This document shows, piece after piece, positions 42,170 through 51,711 of a DNA stretch of 64,000 bases (its first letter is position 1; each line of letters begins with the position of its first letter). The notes under the pieces are model-generated. The model saw nothing but the letters and a program-made list of their open reading frames with translations, was not told the DNA's origin and ran no database searches. The translations under genes were made by a program, and so were the position numbers. The stretch is from Actinomadura viridilutea. Its GTDB lineage: Bacteria > Actinomycetota > Actinomycetes > Streptosporangiales > Streptosporangiaceae. The stretch lies in contig PVNI01000022.1 of NCBI GenBank assembly GCA_003001795.1, positions 52,072 to 116,071 of the forward strand. The letters run 5' to 3'.

Positions 42170-43216
42170 TCAGCGGGTGAACGCGGCGAGGATGCGTTCG
42201 GCGGCCATGGCCGGGGTGATGCGGCCCTCGGCCACCCGGCGTTCCAGGTCGGGGGCGATGTCGCGGACCGCGGGGTGCTCCCTCAGCTCGGTCAGCAGCC
42301 GGTCGTGCACCAACTCCCACGTCCAGCCGACCTGCTGACGGCGGCGGCGGGCCTCGAGCTCGCCGGTGGCCGCCATCCGGTCCTGGTGTTCGACCAGGCG
42401 CCGCCAGATCTCGTCCAGGCCGCGGTTCTCGCGGGCGCTGCAGGTCAGGACGGGCACGGAACGGGCGCGCTCGTCGCTGCGCAGCAGGCGCAGGGCGCCC
42501 GCGAGCTCGCGGGCGGCCTTGCGCGCCTCCATCTCGTGCGGCCCGTCCGCCTTGTTGACGGCGATGACGTCGGCCAGTTCCAGGACGCCCTTCTTGATGC
42601 CCTGGAGCTGGTCGCCGGTGCGGGCCAGGGTGAGGAACAGGAACGAGTCGACCATGTCGGCGACGGTCGTCTCGGACTGCCCGACCCCGACCGTCTCCAC
42701 GAGCACCACGTCGTACCCGGCCGCCTCCATCACCACCATCGCCTCGCGGGTGGCCTTGGCGACGCCGCCGAGGGTGCCCGCCGTGGGCGACGGGCGGATG
42801 AACGCCCGCGGGTCGGCGGCCAGCCGCTGCATCCGCGTCTTGTCGCCGAGGATGCTGCCGCCGGTCCGGGTGGACGACGGGTCGACGGCCAGCACGGCGA
42901 CCCGGTGCCCGGCGGCGGTGAGGTTGGTGCCGAGGGCGTCGATGAACGTCGACTTGCCCACGCCCGGCACCCCGGTGACGCCGACCCGCCGGGCGCGGCC
43001 CGCGTGCGGGGTCAGCTCGACCAGCAGCCGCTGCGCCAGGTCGCGGTGGTCGGGCCGGGTCGACTCCACGAGCGTGATCGCGCGGGCGATCCACGCCCGG
43101 GAGCCCTCGCGCACGCCCTTGACGTACTCGTCCAGGTCGGGCAGGCCGCGCCGCCGGGCCGCGCGGTCCGGCCGCCCCGCGGCGCCGGGGGCGGCGACGG
43201 TGAGGTCGTCGTTCAC
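42170..43216 (-). CDS. meaB: Methylmalonyl-CoA mutase-associated GTPase (MeaB)
   Basis: 348 residues, G3E GTPase. Walker A VGVTGVPGVGKSTFIDAL lies in the N-terminal third, then DPSSTRTGGSILGDKTRM (switch), VLVETVGVGQSE (Walker B/switch), and NKAD for guanine specificity. It protects and reactivates adenosylcobalamin-dependent methylmalonyl-CoA mutase. Its GTG start overlaps the mutB stop by 4 bases (GTGA). Third gene of the mutA-mutB-meaB operon. Confidence 0.95.
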   Translation of the reverse strand: MNDDLTVAAPGAAGRPDRAARRRGLPDLDEYVKGVREGSRAWIARAITLVESTRPDHRDLAQRLLVELTPHAGRARRVGVTGVPGVGKSTFIDALGTNLTAAGHRVAVLAVDPSSTRTGGSILGDKTRMQRLAADPRAFIRPSPTAGTLGGVAKATREAMVVMEAAGYDVVLVETVGVGQSETTVADMVDSFLFLTLARTGDQLQGIKKGVLELADVIAVNKADGPHEMEARKAARELAGALRLLRSDERARSVPVLTCSARENRGLDEIWRRLVEHQDRMAATGELEARRRRQQVGWTWELVHDRLLTELREHPAVRDIAPDLERRVAEGRITPAMAAERILAAFTR

Positions 43217-45426
43217 GCCGCGGAGTGCCCCAGCCGTGCCGACAGGTCCTTGAGCAGGTCGACGGCGGCGTCGGCCAGCACGGTGCCCGGCGGGAAGATC
43301 GCCGAGGCGCCCGCCGCGCGCAGCGCGTCGAAGTCCTGCGGCGGGATGACCCCGCCCACGACGATCATGATGTCGTCGCGGCCGAGGGCGGCCAGCGCCT
43401 CCCGCAGCGCGGGCACCAGGGTGAGGTGCCCGGCGGCCAGCGAGCTGACCCCGACGATGTGCACGTCGGCCTCGACGGCCTGGCGGGCGACCTCCTCGGG
43501 GGTCTGGAACAGCGGACCCACGTCCACGTCGAAGCCCAGGTCGGCGAAGCCGGTGGCGATCACCTTCTGGCCGCGGTCGTGGCCGTCCTGGCCCATCTTG
43601 GCGACCAGGATGCGGGGCCGCCGCCCCTCGGCCGCGGCGAACGCGTCGGCCGCCTCGCGGGCCCGTTCGATGGCGCTGACCTCGCCCGCCTCCTCTCGGT
43701 ACACGCCTGAAATGGTACGGATGGTGGCGGCGTGCCGGCCGAACGCCCGCTCCAGCGCCTCGGAGATCTCCCCCACGGTCGCCTTGGCGCGGGCCGCGTC
43801 CACGGCCAGGGCGAGCAGGTTCTGCTCCAGGCCGGGGCCGCGGTCGCCGCGCATCGCGGCCTCGGCGCCGCGGGTGAGCGCCGCCAGGGCGGCCTCCACG
43901 TCCTCGGCGGACCGCTCCTCGCGCAGCCGCCGCAGCTTGGCGATCTGCTGGGCCCGCACGGCGGCGTTGTCGACCTTCAGCACCTCGATGTGCTCGTCGG
44001 TGTCGGGCCGGTACTTGTTGACGCCGATGACCGGCTGCCGGCCGGAGTCGATCCGCGCCTGGGTGCGGGCGGCGGCCTCCTCGATGCGCAGCTTGGGCAG
44101 GCCCTCGTCGATCGCGCGCGCCATGCCCCCGGCCGCCTCGACCTCGCGGATGTGGCCCCAGGCGCGGCGGGCGAGGTCGTAGGTGAGGCGTTCGACGTAG
44201 GCGCTGCCGCCCCACGGGTCGATGGTGCGGGTGATGCCCGACTCCTGCTGCAGCAGCAGCTGGGTGTTGCGTGCGATGCGGGCGGAGAAGTCGGTGGGCA
44301 GCGCCAGGGCCTCGTCCAGGGCGTTGGTGTGCAGCGACTGGGTGTGGCCCTGCGTGGCGGCCATCGCCTCGATGCAGGTGCGCGCCACGTTGTTGAACAC
44401 GTCCTGCGCCGTCAGCGACCAGCCGGAGGTCTGGCAGTGCGTGCGCAGGCTCAGCGACTTGGGGTTCTCGGGGCCGAAGTCCTTGACGAGCCGCGCCCAC
44501 AGCAGCCGCGCGGCGCGCAGCTTGGCGACCTCCATGAAGAAGTTCATGCCGATCGCCCAGAAGAACGACAGGCGCGGCGCGAACGCGTCGATGTCCAGCC
44601 CGGCGTCCAGGCCGGCGCGGATGTACTCCACGCCGTCGGCGAGGGTGTAGGCCAGCTCCAGATCGGCCGTCGCCCCCGCCTCCTGGATGTGGTAGCCGGA
44701 GATCGAGATGGAGTTGAACTTCGGCATCCGCCGGGAGGTGTAGGCGAAGATGTCGGAGATGATCCGCATGGACGGCCCGGGCGGGTAGATGTAGGTGTTG
44801 CGGACCATGAACTCCTTGAGGACGTCGTTCTGGATGGTCCCGGCGAGCTGCTCGGGCTTCACCCCCTGCTCCTCGGCGGCGACGATGTAGAGCGCCATCA
44901 CCGGCAGGACGGCGCCGTTCATGGTCATCGACACGCTCATCCGGTCGAGCGGGATCCCGTCGAACAGCCGGCGCATGTCGTAGATCGAGTCGATCGCGAC
45001 GCCCGCCATGCCCACGTCGCCCTGCACGCGCGGGTGGTCGGAGTCGTAGCCGCGGTGGGTGGCCAGGTCGAACGCGACGGACAGGCCCTTCTGCCCGGCG
45101 GCCAGGTTGCGCCGGTAGAAGGCGTTGGACTCCTCGGCGGTGGAGAACCCCGCGTACTGGCGGATCGTCCACGGCTGGGTGACGTACATGGCGGGGTACG
45201 GTCCGCGCAGGTACGGGGCGACGCCGGGGTAGGTGTCGAGGAAGTCCACCCCGGTCAGGTCGTCGGCGGTGTAGAGGGGCCGGACGGCGATGCCCTCGGG
45301 CGTCTCCCAGGGCCGGGCGTCCGGGTCCTCGCCCGTCGCCTCGGCCGCCGCGGCGCGCCACCGTTTGGCGGCCTCGTCGGCGGGGACGGGGGCGCCGAGC
45401 TCGACCTCGGAGAAGTCGGGGATCAT
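43213..45426 (-). CDS. mutB: Methylmalonyl-CoA mutase, large (alpha) subunit
   Basis: 737 residues. The N-terminal TIM-barrel substrate domain covers about 45-570. The C-terminal cobalamin domain carries the DxHxxG signature QDGHDRGQKV at about residues 612-621, whose His replaces the lower axial ligand. It interconverts methylmalonyl-CoA and succinyl-CoA using adenosylcobalamin, linking propionate, odd-chain and branched-chain catabolism to the TCA cycle or supplying methylmalonyl units. Its ATG shares one base with the mutA stop. Confidence 0.96.
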   Translation of the reverse strand: MIPDFSEVELGAPVPADEAAKRWRAAAAEATGEDPDARPWETPEGIAVRPLYTADDLTGVDFLDTYPGVAPYLRGPYPAMYVTQPWTIRQYAGFSTAEESNAFYRRNLAAGQKGLSVAFDLATHRGYDSDHPRVQGDVGMAGVAIDSIYDMRRLFDGIPLDRMSVSMTMNGAVLPVMALYIVAAEEQGVKPEQLAGTIQNDVLKEFMVRNTYIYPPGPSMRIISDIFAYTSRRMPKFNSISISGYHIQEAGATADLELAYTLADGVEYIRAGLDAGLDIDAFAPRLSFFWAIGMNFFMEVAKLRAARLLWARLVKDFGPENPKSLSLRTHCQTSGWSLTAQDVFNNVARTCIEAMAATQGHTQSLHTNALDEALALPTDFSARIARNTQLLLQQESGITRTIDPWGGSAYVERLTYDLARRAWGHIREVEAAGGMARAIDEGLPKLRIEEAAARTQARIDSGRQPVIGVNKYRPDTDEHIEVLKVDNAAVRAQQIAKLRRLREERSAEDVEAALAALTRGAEAAMRGDRGPGLEQNLLALAVDAARAKATVGEISEALERAFGRHAATIRTISGVYREEAGEVSAIERAREAADAFAAAEGRRPRILVAKMGQDGHDRGQKVIATGFADLGFDVDVGPLFQTPEEVARQAVEADVHIVGVSSLAAGHLTLVPALREALAALGRDDIMIVVGGVIPPQDFDALRAAGASAIFPPGTVLADAAVDLLKDLSARLGHSAA

Positions 45427-47249
45427 CAGTTCACTCCCAGATCGGCGAGGGTGGTCTCCAGGACGTCGACGGCGTCGCAGCCCGCGAAGATCCTGGCGTC
45501 CACCCCGTCATACGAACCCTTACCCGCGAGCCATACCTTCACCGCGCCCGCGTCCTTGAGCGTGCGGGCGGCGTCGGCGGCCTGCTCCTCGTAGAGCGCG
45601 TCGCTGGAGCACAGGCACGCCACGGTCGCGCCGCTGGCGGCGAACTCCTCGGGCGGCCCGGCGACGGTCTCGATCCCGCCCGCCTGGAAGAGGTTGGCGG
45701 CGAACGTCGCGCGCGCGGTGTGCACGGCGATCGGGCCCAGCGTCGCCAGGAAGACCTTGGGACGGGACCCGGTGCGCTCGGCGTGCGCGTCGCTGCGGTC
45801 GCGCAACGCCTCGAAATCCTGGGCGTACCGCACGACGGGCAGCCCTTTCCCGGACGTCTTCGGGGCGGGGGCGGGGGCGCGCTCGGGCGGTTCCTCGTCC
45901 AGGTTGGGGAACTCGCTGACGCCGGTGAGCGGCGCCTTGCGGCGGGCGATGTCCCTGCGGCGGCGCTCCCATGTGGCGGCCAGCCGCTCGGCCACCATGC
46001 GCGACTCCAGGGCGGCGGCCATCCCCCCGGCCTTCTCGATCCGGGTGAACCAGTCCCAGGCGGCCTGCGCCAGGTCCTCGGTGAGGCGTTCGACGTACCA
46101 GGAGCCGCCCGCCGGGTCGACCACCCGAGCCAGGCTCGCCTCTTCCAACAGGAGCGTCTGGGTGTTGCGGGCGATGCGCCGGGAGAAGTCGTCCGGCAGC
46201 CCCAGGCAGGCGTCGAACGGCTGGACGGTGACCGCGTCCGCTCCCCCGACTCCGGCCGCGAACGCCGCGACCGTGGTGCGCAGCATGTTCACCCACGGGT
46301 CGCGGCGGGTCATCATCGCCGAGGACGTCACCGCGTGCAGCCGGGCCACGGCCTCCTCGGCGCCGCACACCTGCGCGACCCGCGTCCACAGGCGGCGCGC
46401 GGCGCGCAGCTTGGCGATCGACATGAACTGGTCGGCGTTGACGGCCAGCCGGAACTCCAGCTGCTCGAACGCGGCGCCGACGTCGAGCCCCGCGTCGGTG
46501 AGGGCGCGCAGGTAGGCGACGGCGGTGGCGACCGCGGCGCCCAGCTCCTCGGCGTCGGCGCCGCCCGCGTCGTGGTAGACGGTGGCGTCGACGGTGATCG
46601 CCCGCAGCCGCGGGAAGTCGCGGACGCAGCGCGCCGCCAGCGCCGCCGCGGGCTCCAGCGGGACGGCCTCGCCGGTGCGGGCCGTCACTCCCAGCGGGTC
46701 GGCGCCCAGGTTGCCCAGCGCCTCACCGGCCTGGCCGCGTTCGGCGACGAGTTCGAGGAACGCGTCGGCGGCCCGCCCGGTCCGCGCCCGCGCGTCGAGG
46801 ATTACGGGCGCCAGGTGCAGGTGGACGTCGCGGAGGACCTGCGGCAGCGCGTCGACGGGCAGCCCTTCGTCGCCCAGCGCCAGCCACACGGAGGTGACGC
46901 CGTTCTCCAGGTCGGCGAGGATCGCCTGCCGGGTCGTCTCGGGGTCGGGGTGGGCGTGCCGCTGCCGCACGTCCCATCCCGCCAGGCCCTCGCCCTCCGG
47001 CCGCACCGTCCGCACGCACGGCGCCAGCCCGGGGCGTCCGGGGACGGCGTCGTCCCTGGTGTAGAGAGGGGCGATCGGCACTCCGTCGTACGTCTCGCGG
47101 GTGAGCAAGCCCTCGATCTCACTCAGGGGCGTCTCGTCCGTGGCCGCGCCGGACTTGCGCAGCACCGTTCGGACCATCTCCCGCCACCGGTCCCGCTGGA
47201 CCGGGGGGAAGACGGCGGCGAGTTCGAGCTCCTCAGGCGGCACCGTCAT
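45426..47249 (-). CDS. mutA: Methylmalonyl-CoA mutase, small (beta) subunit
   Basis: 607 residues, same fold as MutB. The C-terminal cobalamin-like domain lacks the DxHxxG motif: FLATLGPIAVHTARATF replaces it, as expected for the structural subunit. Start ATG 47249 (MTVPPEELELA); the ribosome binding site is weak. First gene of the operon; only one base is shared with mutB, so subunits are made together. Confidence 0.94.
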   Translation of the reverse strand: MTVPPEELELAAVFPPVQRDRWREMVRTVLRKSGAATDETPLSEIEGLLTRETYDGVPIAPLYTRDDAVPGRPGLAPCVRTVRPEGEGLAGWDVRQRHAHPDPETTRQAILADLENGVTSVWLALGDEGLPVDALPQVLRDVHLHLAPVILDARARTGRAADAFLELVAERGQAGEALGNLGADPLGVTARTGEAVPLEPAAALAARCVRDFPRLRAITVDATVYHDAGGADAEELGAAVATAVAYLRALTDAGLDVGAAFEQLEFRLAVNADQFMSIAKLRAARRLWTRVAQVCGAEEAVARLHAVTSSAMMTRRDPWVNMLRTTVAAFAAGVGGADAVTVQPFDACLGLPDDFSRRIARNTQTLLLEEASLARVVDPAGGSWYVERLTEDLAQAAWDWFTRIEKAGGMAAALESRMVAERLAATWERRRRDIARRKAPLTGVSEFPNLDEEPPERAPAPAPKTSGKGLPVVRYAQDFEALRDRSDAHAERTGSRPKVFLATLGPIAVHTARATFAANLFQAGGIETVAGPPEEFAASGATVACLCSSDALYEEQAADAARTLKDAGAVKVWLAGKGSYDGVDARIFAGCDAVDVLETTLADLGVN

Positions 47250-47443
47250 GCCTGGATCGTAAGCGAGACGCCCGATCACCGATTCGCGCGGGGCCGCCTC
47301 TGCGCACCTCCGGACGCCCGGAGCCGCCGCGCCCGCGGCGCCCCGCCGCCGAGGGGACCCCGGAACGCGGCCCGGGCGTGGCGTTGCTAGTGTTCAGCAC
47401 CGTAGTCACGTCCCCTGTCCGAGGTTCGAGAGAGAAGAGACGC

Positions 47444-47653
47444 ATGTCGAGTGGCAGCCACGCCGGACGGTTGAAGTCGTGGGTCGCGGTGGCCGTGATC
47501 CTCGCGGGTTTCGTCGTCGGCGGGGTCGCGATCACGATGGGGCCGAACTGGCCCCTGTTCCTCGCAGGCGCGGCCATCGTGGTGGTCGGCGGCATCATCG
47601 CCTTCGCCGTGGACATCATGAGCGACGTGATCGTCGACGAAGGCGGGCGCTGA
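47444..47653 (+). CDS. Small two-helix membrane protein, HGxxPAAW-like
   Basis: 69 residues: short N-terminus with HAGRLKSW, then two membrane helices (about 13-31 and 36-56). This resembles the actinobacterial HGxxPAAW family often found near trp genes, though its motif is changed (HAGRLKSW). Start ATG 47444 with GAAGAG upstream. Divergent from mutA. Function unknown. Confidence 0.65.
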   Translation: MSSGSHAGRLKSWVAVAVILAGFVVGGVAITMGPNWPLFLAGAAIVVVGGIIAFAVDIMSDVIVDEGGR

Positions 47654-47914
47654 CCGTCCGCCGGCCGACGGGTACCGCCCCCGATGCGCCCGGCACGGGC
47701 AGTCGGGGGCGACTGCTTTTCCGGGTGATCTCCCCGCTCGCGGCCGTGCCCCGTCCGCCCAGCGACCATCAAGCGTGACCGCGGTCTTCGGCAAGAACGT
47801 CCCAAAGCAGTGTCCTGGACGTGAGCCGGACCGCCCCGCGGGGTGTCAATCCGCCCGCCGCCGCGTACCTTCGAGGTGACGCGGTGCCCTTCGGCACCCG
47901 CACGAGGTGGTGGG

Positions 47915-49021
47915 ATGGCCCTCAGATTCGGCGTCGAAGAGGAGTACTTCGTCGTCGCCCCGGACTCCCGCAAGGTCGTCGCGCGCGGCGCCGCCGTGGT
48001 GCGGCGGGCGGCGGAGGAGCTGGGCGACCGCGTCTCCACCGAGATGATCGCCTGCCTGGCGGAGGCGAAGACCTCGCCGTGCGACGACCTGGCCAAGCTG
48101 GACGAGCAGATCCGCGACATGCGCGCGGTCATGGCCGCGGCCGCCGAGCGGGAGGGCGTGCGGCTGGCGGCGACCGGCACCCCCGTGCTGGGCGACGTGC
48201 TGCCGCCGCCGATCAGCGCGGGCGCCCGCTACGCCGACGGGCTGGCCACGTACCGGGCGCTGGACGACGAGCAGTGCATCTGCTCCTGCCACGTCCACGT
48301 GGAGATGCCCGACCGGGCGCACGCGGTGCAGGTCAGCAACCATCTGCGGCCGTGGCTGCCGACGCTGATGGCGATGGCGGCCAACTCTCCGTACTGGGCG
48401 GGCCGCGACACCGGGTACGCGTGCTGGCGGGTCATGGCCTGGTCGCGCTGGCCGGTGGCGGGTCCCCCGCCGTTCTTCGCGTCGCTGCAGCACTTCGAGG
48501 AGCTGGTCGGGACGCTGCTGGGCTGCGGCGCGCTCATGGACGTCGGCACGCTGTTCTGGGACGTGCGGCCGTCGTCGCACCTGCCGACCGTGGAGGTCCG
48601 GCTCGGCGACGTGGTGCCGACCACGGAGGAGGCGGTGCTGTTCGCCGCCCTCATCCGGGCACTGGTGCAGGTGTCGCTGACCGCGGTCGAGGAGGGCGCC
48701 GTCCCGCCCAACCCGCCGCAGGAGATCTTGCGCGCCGCGTACTGGCTGGCGGCGCGCGACGGGCTGTCCGGCGGCGGCATCGACGCGTTGACCGGACGGC
48801 CCGTCCCCCAGCGCCGCCTGGTGGAGGACCTGCTGGCGCACGTGCGGCCCGCACTGCGCGACAGCGGCGACCTGGACCGCGTCACCGCCGGTGTGCGGTC
48901 CCTGCTGGAGCACGGCACGGGCGCGGACCGCCAGCGGGCGGCCTACCGCCGGAGGGAGCGGATGTCCGACGTGGTCGACGCGGTGCTCCTCCAGCCGTCC
49001 CACCACCCCGTCGCCCCCTAG
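47915..49021 (+). CDS. Carboxylate-amine ligase, GCS2 family (YbdK-like)
   Basis: 368 residues from ATG 47915 (GAGG upstream). RFGVEEEYFVV at the N-terminus is the ATP/metal site of glutamate-cysteine ligase family 2. SCHVHVEMPD and VRLGDVVPTTEEAVLFAALIRAL follow the YbdK pattern. These ligases join Glu to Cys or another amine; with no egtB/egtD nearby, an ergothioneine (EgtA) role is not supported. Stand-alone gene. Confidence 0.85.
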   Translation: MALRFGVEEEYFVVAPDSRKVVARGAAVVRRAAEELGDRVSTEMIACLAEAKTSPCDDLAKLDEQIRDMRAVMAAAAEREGVRLAATGTPVLGDVLPPPISAGARYADGLATYRALDDEQCICSCHVHVEMPDRAHAVQVSNHLRPWLPTLMAMAANSPYWAGRDTGYACWRVMAWSRWPVAGPPPFFASLQHFEELVGTLLGCGALMDVGTLFWDVRPSSHLPTVEVRLGDVVPTTEEAVLFAALIRALVQVSLTAVEEGAVPPNPPQEILRAAYWLAARDGLSGGGIDALTGRPVPQRRLVEDLLAHVRPALRDSGDLDRVTAGVRSLLEHGTGADRQRAAYRRRERMSDVVDAVLLQPSHHPVAP

Positions 49022-49172
49022 CTAGCGGCCGCGGTGCGGGCATCGTTCGGGGTGCCCGCTGTTCTGACGGTCGGTCGCGCTCGGGTGCGGCATCCTCCAT
49101 GGGAGGCGGCGACCGCGTCTTCGCGGTGTGAGCCGAGGCCGCGGTCTTGGGGGGCGTTGCCTCAGAGCCGCT

Positions 49173-50693
49173 TCAAGGGCGGTGCTTCTCCCGCGGCGGC
49201 CCGGGGAAGGGGCGTCCAGGGATGCCGGGGCGCCGCTGCCAGGGCAGCGGGCCGGACGGCGGACGGTAGGCGACGCCCATGGCGTCCAGCCGCGCGTAGT
49301 GGGCCTGGTCCATGCGGCGCTGGAAGTCGTCGAAGTCGCGCTCGTCCGGAGGGGGCAGGTGGGACCAGGCCACTTCGGCGAACGCGGCGAGGCGGGGGAA
49401 GACCTGGTAGTCGACGCGCTGCTGCGAGTCGGCCGCCTCGGTCCACATGTTGGCCTGGGTGCCGATCACGCGCGCGGCGTGCTCGGTGCCCGCCAGTTCG
49501 GGCGGCACGGGTTCGAAGCGGTACACGTCGCGCAGCGTGCGGACCCAGCCGAACGGCACCGGCTCGTCGTCCCCGTCGGCCTGGCGGTGGTCGAGGTAGA
49601 CGTGCTGCATGGGGCACATGACCACGTCGTGGCCCGCCCGGGCGGCGGCGATGCCGCCCGCGTACCCCCGCCAGGACGCCACGGCCGCGCCGTCGGCGAG
49701 GCCGCCTTCGAGGATCTCGTCCCAGCCGATGAGGCGCCGTCCCCGCTCGGTGAGCCAGCGGTCGAAGTGGCGGATGAACCAGGACTGCAGCTCCGCCTCG
49801 TCCCGCAGCCCTTCCGCGCGGATGCGGGCCTGCGCGGCCGCCGACGCCCGCCACTGGTCCTTGGGACACTCGTCGCCGCCGATGTGCACGAACCGGCCGG
49901 GGAAGACGTCCAGCACTTCGGTGAGGACGTCCTCGTAGAAGCGCAGGGTGTGGTCGGTGGGCGCGAGCACGTTGGGGCTGACGCCCCAGTCGGTCTTCAC
50001 CTCCAGGCTCGCCGTGTCCACGACGTCGGCGTTGCCCAGCTCCGGGTAGGCGGCGATGGCGGCCTGCGAGTGCCCGGGGATGTCGATCTCGGGGACGACG
50101 GTGATGTGCCTGGCGGCGGCGTAGGCGACGATTTCGCGGAGGTCGTCCTGGGTGTAGAAGCCGCCGTGCGGCCGCTCGTCCCAGATCGGCGGGTCGCCCC
50201 ACCCCAGTCCGGTGCGCCGCCGCCACGCCCCCACCTCGGTGAGCCTGGGCCACCGCTTGATCTCCACCCGCCAGCCCTGGTCGTCGGTCAGGTGCAGGTG
50301 CAGGACGTTCAGTTTGTGCGCGGCCATCAGGTCGAGGTAGCGCAGCACCCCGTCCTTGGGCATGAAGTGGCGCGCCACGTCCAGCAGCAGTCCGCGCCAG
50401 CCGAATCGCGGCTCGTCCTCGATCGTCAGGTACGGCAGGGTGGGGGGCTCCGGGCGGACCGGGGCGCGGCGGTACGCGTCCGGCCCCTGAAGCTGGCGGA
50501 GGGTCTGCCGCCCCCAGAAGACCCCGGCCTCGCCGCCGCCCGTGATGCTCACTCCGTCGGGACCGACCGTCAGCCGGTATCCCTCGGGCGGCAGCGCCGG
50601 ATCGATCTCGACCCGCGGCTCGCCCTTCAGGGGCCCCGACCCGCCGGTCACCCGGAGGCGGCGCGGAGCCGGGACAAGATGGACATCCGTCAC
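49173..50693 (-). CDS. Beta-N-acetylhexosaminidase, GH20, without signal peptide
   Basis: 506 residues. A GH20b domain (about 1-88) is followed by the catalytic barrel (about 95-440) with D274-E275 in HIGGDECPK, plus FGWRGLLLDVARHF and TDDQGWR motifs. No signal peptide or anchor, so it is probably cytoplasmic and may process imported chito-oligosaccharides, in contrast to the secreted 935-residue GH20 at 9015. GTG start, ribosome binding site unclear. Confidence 0.9.
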   Translation of the reverse strand: MTDVHLVPAPRRLRVTGGSGPLKGEPRVEIDPALPPEGYRLTVGPDGVSITGGGEAGVFWGRQTLRQLQGPDAYRRAPVRPEPPTLPYLTIEDEPRFGWRGLLLDVARHFMPKDGVLRYLDLMAAHKLNVLHLHLTDDQGWRVEIKRWPRLTEVGAWRRRTGLGWGDPPIWDERPHGGFYTQDDLREIVAYAAARHITVVPEIDIPGHSQAAIAAYPELGNADVVDTASLEVKTDWGVSPNVLAPTDHTLRFYEDVLTEVLDVFPGRFVHIGGDECPKDQWRASAAAQARIRAEGLRDEAELQSWFIRHFDRWLTERGRRLIGWDEILEGGLADGAAVASWRGYAGGIAAARAGHDVVMCPMQHVYLDHRQADGDDEPVPFGWVRTLRDVYRFEPVPPELAGTEHAARVIGTQANMWTEAADSQQRVDYQVFPRLAAFAEVAWSHLPPPDERDFDDFQRRMDQAHYARLDAMGVAYRPPSGPLPWQRRPGIPGRPFPGPPREKHRP

Positions 50694-51034
50694 GAGATCA
50701 TCATGCCCGCCGCTCTCGCCCGCGACCTACCCGGGCCGCGAGCCACCCGGTCGTCCGGCGGCATGCACTTGTGGGTGCGGCTGCCGGACGGTGCGAACGA
50801 TCGGCGACGGCGGCCCGGCGGTTCCGCGGAGGCCGCCGTCCTCCGACGCCCAGCGGCCCTTCTCGGCGGTCGCGATCGGCGGTCTCATCTTTCGGCTCCT
50901 AGGCGCCTCGCCTGTGTTCCTCGCCTTCGTCACCGCTCCCAGAGCGGCATGCCAGACGTCAGCGACCATGCGCGGACCGCCGCTCGGCGACCTCGGTGCA
51001 GGGCGGGGGCGGGGCGACCGCTCGGAGCGGCGGG
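50694..51034. other. Intergenic region, no gene seen
   Basis: 341 bp upstream of the second GH20 gene. It presumably contains that gene's promoter, but no convincing -10/-35, operator or small gene could be identified. Confidence 0.4.
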
Positions 51035-51709
51035 TCAGCGGACGAAGGCCAAGGCGGTTCCCGAAGCGATCACCGCGGTCATGACCATGATGATCACGGG
51101 GGTCGACAGGGAGCGCCCCCGGTGCGGCGGCTCGGCGCGCTGAACGGGCCGGCGGGCCGCCGGGGCCGGCGAGGGCGCCGGGCTTTCGGCCGCGGCGGGT
51201 GGAGCCTCTGGACGAGGCCGCCGCGGAGTCGCGGACGGTGCCGCGGGGGCGGGAGCGGGCGACGACTGCGGCTGCCTCGGGGTCGGCGGGGGCGCCGCCG
51301 CCGGTGGGCGTGTCGGGCCTGGTGGCGGCGGGGGCGGTGCGGGAGGAGGCGGCTCCGGCTGCTGCGGAACCACGGGCGGCCGCGGAGGCCGCGGCTTGGG
51401 CGGCTCTTCCGGCTCGGGTGCCTCGGGAGGCGGCGCGCAGGCCCACATGCCGATGCCGACCTGCACGCTCACCCCGCCCACCTGGACGCAGACACCGATC
51501 CCTGAGGGGTCGTCCTGCGGTCGCGCACGCCGGACGTGCGCCGCGACGGGGATGGAGACGACGGTCTCGGGCGGGCGCTGGGACGGCGGACGCCGCGCAT
51601 GCGCCGTGTCCACACGGCGGCCTGGGTCACCGGCGTGCTCCGCGCGGGCGTCGGCGGCGGACGACAGGGCCGCGAGCGTCCCGGCCAGCAGGATCGCGAC
51701 GGCGCGCAC
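51035..51709 (-). CDS. Proline-rich exported protein with C-terminal membrane helix
   Basis: 224 residues from GTG 51709. Signal peptide about 1-23 (AVAILLAGTLAALSSAADARA). A short Val/Gly segment with Cys (GVCVQVGGVSVQVGIGMWAC) lies at about 72-91. A long Pro/Ala-rich tract (about 92-195) is followed by a C-terminal helix TPVIIMVMTAVIASGTALAFV. Two bases separate it from the DUF4239 gene, so they are co-transcribed. Low-complexity composition makes the exact role unclear; perhaps a cell-envelope spanning protein. Confidence 0.6.
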   Translation of the reverse strand: MRAVAILLAGTLAALSSAADARAEHAGDPGRRVDTAHARRPPSQRPPETVVSIPVAAHVRRARPQDDPSGIGVCVQVGGVSVQVGIGMWACAPPPEAPEPEEPPKPRPPRPPVVPQQPEPPPPAPPPPPPGPTRPPAAAPPPTPRQPQSSPAPAPAAPSATPRRPRPEAPPAAAESPAPSPAPAARRPVQRAEPPHRGRSLSTPVIIMVMTAVIASGTALAFVR

Positions 51710-51711
51710 GG

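Noticed and set aside
32333..47249. Very long antisense frames opposite the kinase, reductase-like fusion and mutase genes
   Set aside because: Typical shadows of high-GC third-position bias; Arg/Pro/Ala/Gly-rich translations without domains.
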